From a virus: a stretch of 34,527 nt of DNA. Each line of letters begins with the position of its first letter. Positions within the stretch are counted from its first letter, which is position 1. The notes beneath the pieces are model-generated. The model was not told where the DNA came from. It did no database searches and saw only the letters and a list, made by a program, of their open reading frames with translations. Positions 28,801-34,527 of this stretch are shown in pieces. A program made the position numbers and the translations under genes. The stretch lies in the IMG/VR virus record IMGVR_UViG_3300028272_000002, positions 1 through 34,527 of that record. One strand, 5' to 3'.

Positions 28801-29940
28801 ATGGCGTTATATACTGATATTGGTAATACACGTGAGATCATGCTTTATGGATCAATCGGTGAAACCGTTGATGGCAATGATATCGGTGAGATCATAAGAC
28901 AGGCTCCAGAGGCAAACATTTCAGAAATACATATTCGTATAAATTCCAATGGCGGGGATATTATCAATGGTCTTTCTGTTATAACTTCTCTTATAGCGGT
29001 AACGATTCCAGTAACTACATTTATTGATGGAGTAGCGGCAAGCATGGCGGGTGTCATTTATCTGACCGGGAAAAAGCGGGTGATGAATGACTTTGCTTTA
29101 CTAATGCTACATGAGCCGAGCTTTTGGGGTATGACCGCAGAGGAAGTTGAGGATGAGAAAACTCGTGAGGCTTTATTACGTTTCCGGGATATGCTTATTA
29201 AGATAATCTCCAACAGTACAAAAATGGAAGAGGATGAGGTCTTAAAAGTATTACAACAGGAAACATGGTATAACGCCGAAGAAGCCCTAAAACTGGGTTT
29301 GGTAGATGAAATCTATGTAACTAATTTTCAGGATTTATTTAATCAGCCTGCATCGAAAATCCTAACCAAGATAGCAGCCAAATTTAAAGAACAAACCATT
29401 ATGGAAGAATTAAAAAACATATTGACATTATTGGGTATGCCCGAAGGTTCAACGATTGGCGATATTGAAACGTCAGTTCAAAAATTGATTGATGAGGTTG
29501 CGAATCAGAAAGGACAGATTGATACCCTAACCACTACCAACGAAAGCCTTACCGCAATGGCTACGCTGAAACCGGAAGCCGAAGAAGCTCTTAATGATGA
29601 GATCAAGCGTTTATCCGATGAGAAAAATCAGCTAAGCTTTTCCGCAGGAGAAGCCCTTATTGCGGAAGCCAAGCTTTCCGGTAAGCTAACCATCGCTGAT
29701 ACCCTTACCTTGAAAGGTAAACCATTCTCAGAGATTACTACGGTGATTGCCGGAAAAGTTATCCCAAAGAAAATTTCAGCCATATTGCAGTCTCCCGAAG
29801 ATGTTGCGTCTTTGGCGAAGGAATGGGATACCCTACATCATGGGAAAAACGGTGAACTCGGGCAGTTAAAAAAATCAAACCCTGAACGCTTCAAAGCGTT
29901 ATTCAAAGCTAAATACGGTCACGACCCTAATACTATCTAA
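28801..29940 (+). CDS. ClpP-type prohead protease with scaffold-like C-terminus
   Basis: A 379-aa protein from ATG 28801. The first 190 residues are a ClpP/S49-type serine protease: IHIRINSNGGDIINGL (oxyanion region, about 44-58), GVAASMAGV with catalytic Ser81, and LMLHEP with His104. From about residue 200 the sequence becomes coiled-coil, Glu/Lys-rich (VQKLIDEVANQKGQIDTLTT), like a scaffolding domain. In-frame ATG 29401 (Met201) exactly at the junction could give a free scaffold. It matures the prohead. The TTG at 28783 lies in the promoter and is not used. Confidence 0.85.
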   Translation: MALYTDIGNTREIMLYGSIGETVDGNDIGEIIRQAPEANISEIHIRINSNGGDIINGLSVITSLIAVTIPVTTFIDGVAASMAGVIYLTGKKRVMNDFALLMLHEPSFWGMTAEEVEDEKTREALLRFRDMLIKIISNSTKMEEDEVLKVLQQETWYNAEEALKLGLVDEIYVTNFQDLFNQPASKILTKIAAKFKEQTIMEELKNILTLLGMPEGSTIGDIETSVQKLIDEVANQKGQIDTLTTTNESLTAMATLKPEAEEALNDEIKRLSDEKNQLSFSAGEALIAEAKLSGKLTIADTLTLKGKPFSEITTVIAGKVIPKKISAILQSPEDVASLAKEWDTLHHGKNGELGQLKKSNPERFKALFKAKYGHDPNTI

Positions 29941-29941
29941 C

Positions 29942-30358
29942 ATGAGCCAAGAGAAATTTTATGCTGAACTCAAGCAGCCGGATACCGGGTATGCTCTTAC
30001 CATTAAAGATGTAGGGTCTTTACCGGCAGACTGTACCGCTATGATCCCTACCTGTTATTCACGGTCAACGGTTACCGATTTAGCTACTATCGCTCTGACG
30101 ATAACGCAGCCGATCGAAATTATCCCTATTGATACTATGGCACAAGCCTGTCTTATCAATCTGACGATCAGTTCCGAACTGGCGGCTGGCGCAAAAATCT
30201 ACCTTAAACTTCCGTCTGATGGAACAGGGAGGACGGTAACGCTTGGAACGGGAACCTGTACTTCTGTGATAACGGGAGGAAACTCAAAAACGAAATGGGC
30301 TTTGCTTGTCTATGACGGCACAATTTATAATTTAGTATCTGTTTATCAAATTAATTAA
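29942..30358 (+). CDS. small beta protein, decoration candidate, paralogue A1
   Basis: A 138-aa beta-rich protein (SQEKFYAELKQPDTGYALTI; LTITQPIEIIPI; INLTISSELAAGAKIYLKL; LLVYDGTIYNLVSVYQ). It is clearly homologous to the next gene over its full length, and more distantly to the two after it through LTISxExxAGAxIxL and the final YDGT/YNGT strand. It lies between protease and major capsid protein, a usual place for capsid decoration proteins. No signal peptide. Confidence 0.5.
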   Translation: MSQEKFYAELKQPDTGYALTIKDVGSLPADCTAMIPTCYSRSTVTDLATIALTITQPIEIIPIDTMAQACLINLTISSELAAGAKIYLKLPSDGTGRTVTLGTGTCTSVITGGNSKTKWALLVYDGTIYNLVSVYQIN

Positions 30359-30777
30359 TGGCACAGGAAAAGATATATGCGGTATTACATCAGCCCGGAA
30401 CAGGGTATAAGCTAACTATTAAAGACGTTAGCAGTCTCCCTTCTGACTTAACTGCTATGATCCCGACATGTTATGCACGATCGGCTGTTACTTATGCCGA
30501 TCCTTTAGCATTAACGATAACGCAGCCTATTGAGATCATTCAGGTTGCAGCTCTTACGGGTGATGTTACTATTAATTTAACCGTATCAAGTGATTTGATA
30601 GCAGGGGCTGAATTATTTTTACGATTTATTGCGGATGGGGTAACGGCAACCATCACATTCGGAACGGGTATTGGAACGGCTACCGCTTTTACATTAGCCA
30701 CAACGAAAATTGCTTGGGTTTATCTTGTCTATGACGGTACAGCCTATCAGGTTATCTCAAAATATCAAACAAATTAA
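30358..30777 (+). CDS. small beta protein, decoration candidate, paralogue A2
   Basis: A 139-aa protein sharing one base with the previous stop (TAATG). It aligns end to end with paralogue A1 (AQEKIYAVLHQP; LTAMIPTCYARS; LTITQPIEII; INLTVSSDLIAGAELFLRF; YLVYDGTAYQVISKYQ), differing mostly in loops around residues 45-75 and 95-115. A recent tandem duplication with divergent loops is the simplest reading. Confidence 0.5.
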   Translation: MAQEKIYAVLHQPGTGYKLTIKDVSSLPSDLTAMIPTCYARSAVTYADPLALTITQPIEIIQVAALTGDVTINLTVSSDLIAGAELFLRFIADGVTATITFGTGIGTATAFTLATTKIAWVYLVYDGTAYQVISKYQTN

Positions 30778-30778
30778 A

Positions 30779-31129
30779 ATGAGCGTAACTAATTATATCA
30801 ATTACCCTTTCGGTTTGATACAGACGGCTAATCTGACAGCATCTGGATCACAGGCGATTTCTATCAATGCAGCAGTAACGCATATTGACGGCGTTACAGT
30901 ATCTTCAACAGGGGCAAGGACATTAGTATTGACAATAAGTAGCGAAGTGAAAGCGGGTGCTGTTATTCATTTAGCTGCTAAGGCAGCTTCCGGTGCAGGT
31001 AATATGGTTTTCTCAACCGGATTTACTGCGCCTACACACTTACAGGTAAATACTAAAACGCATACGCAGAGTTTTTTCTATAACGGAACGACTTTTTATC
31101 CTATGGCAGAAATACTTCAAATCGACTAA
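30779..31129 (+). CDS. small beta protein, decoration candidate, paralogue B1
   Basis: A 116-aa protein from ATG 30779, one base after the previous stop; the longer upstream frame overlaps A2 and is not used. Sequence: SVTNYINYPFGLIQTANLTA, LVLTISSEVKAGAVIHLAA, STGFTAP, QSFFYNGTTFYPMAE. Strongly similar to the next gene and distantly to A1/A2. Confidence 0.5.
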   Translation: MSVTNYINYPFGLIQTANLTASGSQAISINAAVTHIDGVTVSSTGARTLVLTISSEVKAGAVIHLAAKAASGAGNMVFSTGFTAPTHLQVNTKTHTQSFFYNGTTFYPMAEILQID

Positions 31130-31132
31130 ATC

Positions 31133-31471
31133 ATGACTTATATTTCATATCCTTTTGGTGACATGGCATCGGCCGAACTAACAGCATCAGGGGCGCAGGC
31201 AATAACGATAAGTGAGCAAGTAACCTATCTTGACGGAGTAACCGTTGAAGCAACAAATGACAGAACGCTTAACCTAACTATTTCCGATGAGGTAAAAGCA
31301 GGTGCTATGATTTATCTGTCTTCAAAGACAAACGGTACTGAGGGTACTATTTTCGGTACTGGATTTACTGCCCCAACGATTACCGGGGAAGCAGGTAAAA
31401 CATTCACTCAGGCATTTTTTTATAACGGTACAGTTTTTCTACCAGTTGGTAATTATGTAAAAGTTGATTAA
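31133..31471 (+). CDS. small beta protein, decoration candidate, paralogue B2
   Basis: A 112-aa protein 3 bp after B1, sharing ISYPFGDMASAELTASGAQA, LNLTISDEVKAGAMIYLSS, GTGFTAP and QAFFYNGTVFLPVG with it. Fourth member of the tandem set; the major capsid gene starts 18 bp downstream. Confidence 0.5.
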   Translation: MTYISYPFGDMASAELTASGAQAITISEQVTYLDGVTVEATNDRTLNLTISDEVKAGAMIYLSSKTNGTEGTIFGTGFTAPTITGEAGKTFTQAFFYNGTVFLPVGNYVKVD

Positions 31472-31489
31472 CCATAAAATAATTTAACA

Positions 31490-32395
31490 ATGGCAATTAA
31501 TAAAGAAATTTGGCAGAACTTCATCGCTGAAAACCTTTTCGAGGACAACCCGCATCTGGATCTTGCAGTTGTAGCTGATGAAAACGTAGAAGGGAAAACG
31601 GTTCATATCCCTTCCGCAGGAGCGGCTGCAACAGTTACTCGTAACAGATCAAGTTTTCCGGCAGTAGTCGTTGATCGTACCGATAACGATGCGACCTACG
31701 ATATTGATGAATTTTCCATTGATCCGGTTCGGGTTGCAAATGCTGAATTGCATGAGCTTTCCTTCGATAAGATGGCATCATTGATGAATGACGTGATGAT
31801 GTCATTACGTGAGGCCGTCGGAGACTGGATGTTTTACAATTGGAGAGTGACATCTGCTACCTACATGACCCGAACCACCGGAACTACAGTAGCGGCTCAT
31901 GCTCCATCAGCGACCGGAACGAGGAAGCGTATTCTTGCCGCAGATATCCAAACGGCTGCCCGTATCCTGAACCACTACAAAGTTCCAATGGCTGATCGTT
32001 ATGTAGCACTTGATGCTTTCATGTACGATCAGCTTCTGAGTGATCTCCGATTCGGGGAATTCCGGGATTCCGTCAAAGAAATGGATTTAGCCAGGGGTAT
32101 CATCGGCCAGCTTTTTGGTTTCAATATCATCATGCGCCCGACAGTCCTGTATTATGACAATACGGGAACTCCCGTACCAAGAAGTCCTGACGATGCCGGG
32201 GCAACAACGGATTATGCGGCAGCTATTTGCTGGCAGAAAAACATGGTGGAACGTGCCTTTGGCGCTATTGATGTCTTTGAGGACATTGATAATCCAATGT
32301 ATTACGGTTCAATTATTTCCGGCCTTGTCAGATCCGGAGGACGGAAAAGAAGATATTCAGGTCTTGGTGTTGTCGCTATCATACAAACTACGTAA
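31490..32395 (+). CDS. major capsid protein
   Basis: A 301-aa HK97-fold-type capsid protein. N-terminus MAINKEIWQNFIAENLFEDN; then EGKTVHIPSAGAAATVTRNR, DEFSIDPVRVANAELHELSF (E-loop region), a helical spine DIQTAARILNHYKVPMADRY (about 150-170), VALDAFMYDQLL, GIIGQLFGFNIIMRPTVLYY, and a C-terminal GLGVVAII strand. Codon use is more even and GC-rich than in the accessory genes, as expected for high expression. Position after protease/scaffold and decoration-like genes, and a strong terminator behind it, support the call. Confidence 0.85.
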   Translation: MAINKEIWQNFIAENLFEDNPHLDLAVVADENVEGKTVHIPSAGAAATVTRNRSSFPAVVVDRTDNDATYDIDEFSIDPVRVANAELHELSFDKMASLMNDVMMSLREAVGDWMFYNWRVTSATYMTRTTGTTVAAHAPSATGTRKRILAADIQTAARILNHYKVPMADRYVALDAFMYDQLLSDLRFGEFRDSVKEMDLARGIIGQLFGFNIIMRPTVLYYDNTGTPVPRSPDDAGATTDYAAAICWQKNMVERAFGAIDVFEDIDNPMYYGSIISGLVRSGGRKRRYSGLGVVAIIQTT

Positions 32396-32424
32396 GTAGC
32401 GTTCTGGATTGTGGTTGTGTAACT

Positions 32425-32465
32425 GGCGGTGGTTGGCAGGAATCTGTTGGCTACCGCCTTTTTTT
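32425..32465 (+). terminator. strong intrinsic terminator after the major capsid gene
   Basis: Arms 32425-32439 and 32444-32458 pair over 15 bp (GGCGGT with ACCGCC at the base, then several G-U pairs) around a GAAT loop, followed by seven T (32459-32465). It ends 13 bp before the next ATG, so the fibre genes need read-through or another promoter, which I could not identify. Confidence 0.75.
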
Positions 32466-32478
32466 AAAAACTATCGCT

Positions 32479-32871
32479 ATGAAAACATTATTTTTAATTC
32501 TTTTGATGTCTATCGGATTGATAGCTTTTTCTCAAACGATTATCCTGGAATCCGGCTATACTATAACTACCGTCGATAATTATTGGAAAATTGACATACC
32601 GGCGTATGAAGATATGCTATATGACGCAGGAATACAGATTCGTTGGTTAGGTCTAACCGGGGTACTTGACGGTACGGTTTCTATTCAACACGGTCTTGAA
32701 GGAGATACTTTACGATGCGATTATGGTATGAATCAGGACTTAAATACGGCAAACGGATATAGCTATTTTGAATTATGGGAGGTTACTGCGACAGATCTAT
32801 ATGTTAATTTTGATCGCAATAATATTACGGGAGGACTTTTACGAATCAATTATATGCTACGAAAAAAATAA
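32479..32871 (+). CDS. Sec-exported beta protein near fibre genes (130 aa)
   Basis: A 130-aa protein with signal peptide MKTLFLILLMSIGLIAFSQ (cleavage about residue 18). The mature part is a beta sandwich-like protein (TIILESGYTITTVDNYWKID, LDGTVSIQHGLEGDTLRCDY, DLYVNFDRNNITGG). It precedes fibre-like genes that also carry signal peptides. It may be an exported surface protein or, if the signal is not processed, a tail appendage. Function unknown. Confidence 0.55.
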   Translation: MKTLFLILLMSIGLIAFSQTIILESGYTITTVDNYWKIDIPAYEDMLYDAGIQIRWLGLTGVLDGTVSIQHGLEGDTLRCDYGMNQDLNTANGYSYFELWEVTATDLYVNFDRNNITGGLLRINYMLRKK

Positions 32872-32876
32872 TCACC

Positions 32877-34037
32877 ATGAAAAAAATTATCAGTTTTTTA
32901 GCTATTATGCTAATAGGGTTAATGGCTTTGGCTCAAACTACCCATAGGGTTAGTTATGGTGAATCCGATCCCGTCTGGATATCGGATAGTACGGATTATA
33001 TTCATAGGAATGACACAACGACAAAGGTAGCATCCCGAAAATGGGTGACAGATAAAGCTTATGTAACAGCTACCTATACAGGCGATTTGACAATTACAGG
33101 TGATATTACAGGCGATACAGCTAAATTTACCCATTATGGAGGGAAATCTCCCTTTACCGTTGGGGATGCTGGGTTTAATTTAGAATATAATAATGACTGG
33201 TTTACTTACGGAGTACCTGGATTAATGATTTCATCTAAAAATGATTTTGGATATAATATGAATGGTGTGATGGATTTTTCGATAACGGGATTAGATACAT
33301 TATTAATTTTTGCATGGATAAGAAATGATTTTTCAGAAGGGTATAATATTGCCCTTGACAGCAATCGAATTGAAATTGGTTCAAATCCCCAGATGGCTGG
33401 AGTTGCTAATATCAATATCGGAGATGCTACAAACTATGATGATATTGTGAATATATACGGTACGTATGGTGGTACGGTCATTATTGATCCAAATTTAGAA
33501 AACGTGGCGATGGGTGCTTGGAGTCTATATTCTAACACGGAAGGGGAAAGTAACGTGGCGATGGGTTCTGGGAGTCTTAAATATAATACGGAAGGGGTAG
33601 GTAACGTGGCGGTGGGTTATCAGAATCTATACTTTAACACGACAGGATATCATAACACAGCGATGGGTACTGAAAGTCTTTTTTCTAACACGGAAGGGGA
33701 AAGTAACGTGGCGATGGGTTATAGATCAGGATATTCAAACACTGAGGGCGGTAATAATATATTTATCGGAGATTCAGCTGGATATAATGCCACTGGCAGC
33801 TATAAGCTATATATAGATGAAAGTCCCACGGCTGCACCTTTGATTTATGGTGATTTCGAAAATAATCTGTTGACAATTAACGGTGATATGACCGTTACGG
33901 GAAAGGTAGCTGCATCGGATTCGATTTGTATTGCAAGATTTCGCTGGGCATCGAAAGGAACAATTCCGAATGATACGCTTGTATTGATAAGGGGCGTAAA
34001 TGATACAATTGAATGGCATCCGCCAAGAGCACCATGA
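32877..34037 (+). CDS. fibre-like protein with 17-aa repeats and signal peptide
   Basis: A 386-aa protein. Residues 1-20 (MKKIISFLAIMLIGLMALAQ) are a clear signal peptide. About 70-85 hold TGDLTITGDITGD, a fibre-type beta stretch. Residues about 209-310 are six 17-aa repeats (NVAMGxxSLxxNTEGxx), the trimeric left-handed beta-roll type seen in YadA-like heads and phage tail fibres. The C-terminus repeats TINGDMTVTGKVAASDSI. It likely trimerises and binds host surface. A signal peptide on such a protein is odd for a virion part. It overlaps the next gene (ATGA). Confidence 0.65.
   Translation: MKKIISFLAIMLIGLMALAQTTHRVSYGESDPVWISDSTDYIHRNDTTTKVASRKWVTDKAYVTATYTGDLTITGDITGDTAKFTHYGGKSPFTVGDAGFNLEYNNDWFTYGVPGLMISSKNDFGYNMNGVMDFSITGLDTLLIFAWIRNDFSEGYNIALDSNRIEIGSNPQMAGVANINIGDATNYDDIVNIYGTYGGTVIIDPNLENVAMGAWSLYSNTEGESNVAMGSGSLKYNTEGVGNVAVGYQNLYFNTTGYHNTAMGTESLFSNTEGESNVAMGYRSGYSNTEGGNNIFIGDSAGYNATGSYKLYIDESPTAAPLIYGDFENNLLTINGDMTVTGKVAASDSICIARFRWASKGTIPNDTLVLIRGVNDTIEWHPPRAP
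33501..33806 (+). repeat. 51-bp tandem repeats in the fibre-like gene
   Basis: AACGTGGCGATGGGT-type units recur with exact 51-bp period at 33501, 33552, 33603, 33654, 33705 and 33756 (last one diverged). A 37-bp identical stretch, 33531-33567 and 33684-33720, lies three periods (153 bp) apart, indicating recent duplication or exchange between units. Confidence 0.85.
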
Positions 34038-34527
34038 GGTTATTTTTATTGATAATACTATGTTTACTGTCAATAATTACCCCGGCTCAAAATATCTTTA
34101 AAGGATTCAAACCGCAATTAAAAGCCAGAGAGGGTGATACGACAAACGCTTTACTGATAGAGAATACGGGCGGGGGATATTGTGGTATTTATGTAATACG
34201 GGGAACGGATACCCTAAGATATCATTATGATAAGAATGGAAAGGCTGTACTTGCTATTCTGGATACTTTAAATCTTGCCGGATTCAAGTTATTTTATCTC
34301 GCACTTGCGCCTGATACGTTATTTATAAATGAAGATACTCTTGCTATTGGTGTAGGTGCAAATTACTGGACATTAGTCGGTAATTACCTATATCCTTATA
34401 ATTTGACAGATTCAGTTGGAATTGCAAGGGCAAATGCAAGGACTACACTTGACGTTAATGGAAATACATATATTGACAGCACGTTAAGGGTTGCAAATAT
34501 CAATCTTACCTCTGCAAGTGCGGGAAC
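34034..34527 (+). CDS. fibre-like exported protein, cut by window end
   Basis: Starts in an ATGA overlap with the previous gene; 164 residues are visible and the frame is open at the end. Signal peptide MRLFLLIILCLLSIITPAQ, then strand-rich sequence (GDTTNALLIENTGGG, GIYVIRGTDTLRYHYDKNGK) and, near the cut, TTLDVNGNTYIDSTLRV, a motif common at the junctions of Bacteroidetes fibre and chaperone-type surface proteins. Likely a further fibre component; the C-terminus is unknown. Confidence 0.55.
   Translation, partial: MRLFLLIILCLLSIITPAQNIFKGFKPQLKAREGDTTNALLIENTGGGYCGIYVIRGTDTLRYHYDKNGKAVLAILDTLNLAGFKLFYLALAPDTLFINEDTLAIGVGANYWTLVGNYLYPYNLTDSVGIARANARTTLDVNGNTYIDSTLRVANINLTSASAG

Noticed and set aside
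28701-28841. Upstream extension of the minus-strand regulator to 28841
   Set aside because: It would overlap the + strand promoter, operator and start of the protease gene; ATG 28700 gives a typical HTH N-terminus.
33501-33806. Regular repeats considered as a CRISPR array
   Set aside because: The 51-bp period keeps reading frame, there are no unique spacers, and units encode fibre repeats.

Overview
The window looks like a contig of a tailed phage or prophage (siphovirus type) of a Bacteroidetes host, covering most of its early, accessory and late regions. The host call rests on several promoters of the Bacteroidetes form TTTG-N20-TAnnTTTG, on mostly absent Shine-Dalgarno sites in the structural genes, and on signal peptides ending in Gln (AFSQ, ALAQ, AYSQ). 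No integrase, endolysin, tRNA, rRNA or CRISPR array is visible. Almost everything is on the + strand.

Replication and recombination (1-6.7 kb): a Rad50/SbcC-like ATPase with a zinc hook, RecT, an MBL-fold hydrolase, several tiny membrane or Cys-rich proteins, a protein reduced to the DnaA DNA-binding domain IV, then a noncoding gap (5439-5657). The gap holds a promoter and a roughly 115-nt structured RNA with two interleaved 9-bp stems and a U-run. A replisome-organizer-like gene follows; it carries 12-bp dyad repeats inside its AT-rich middle, like the iterons in lambda gene O.

Accessory region (6.7-11.6 kb): many small genes of unknown role, two Sec-exported proteins, zinc-ribbon proteins and a radical SAM protein. 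Between 7.6 and 8.4 kb an attC-like hairpin, a 26-bp direct repeat of its 5' flank and arm, and a unit with its own promoter look like an integron-cassette-type insertion.

Late region (11.6-34.5 kb): a terminator and promoter overlap just before terS; then terL, a DUF935-like portal, a gene with a probable -1 frameshift site, tail completion proteins, two large tail proteins and a 1573-aa tape measure. A glycosyltransferase, a methyltransferase and an MptE/DUF115-like protein follow, translationally coupled to the tape measure. Next come a tail-tube candidate, a connector with an inserted beta domain, a ClpP-type protease fused to a scaffold-like region, four tandem related small beta proteins, the major capsid protein, a strong terminator, and three fibre-like genes with signal peptides, the last cut by the window end. 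Head-maturation genes lie downstream of the tape measure, which is unusual.

A two-gene minus-strand operon (28187-28700) interrupts the late region. Its first gene looks like a helix-turn-helix regulator. The same 9-4-9 palindrome lies at identical distance upstream of the two late promoters at 26.6 and 28.76 kb, the second beside this gene, which suggests a local regulatory circuit.
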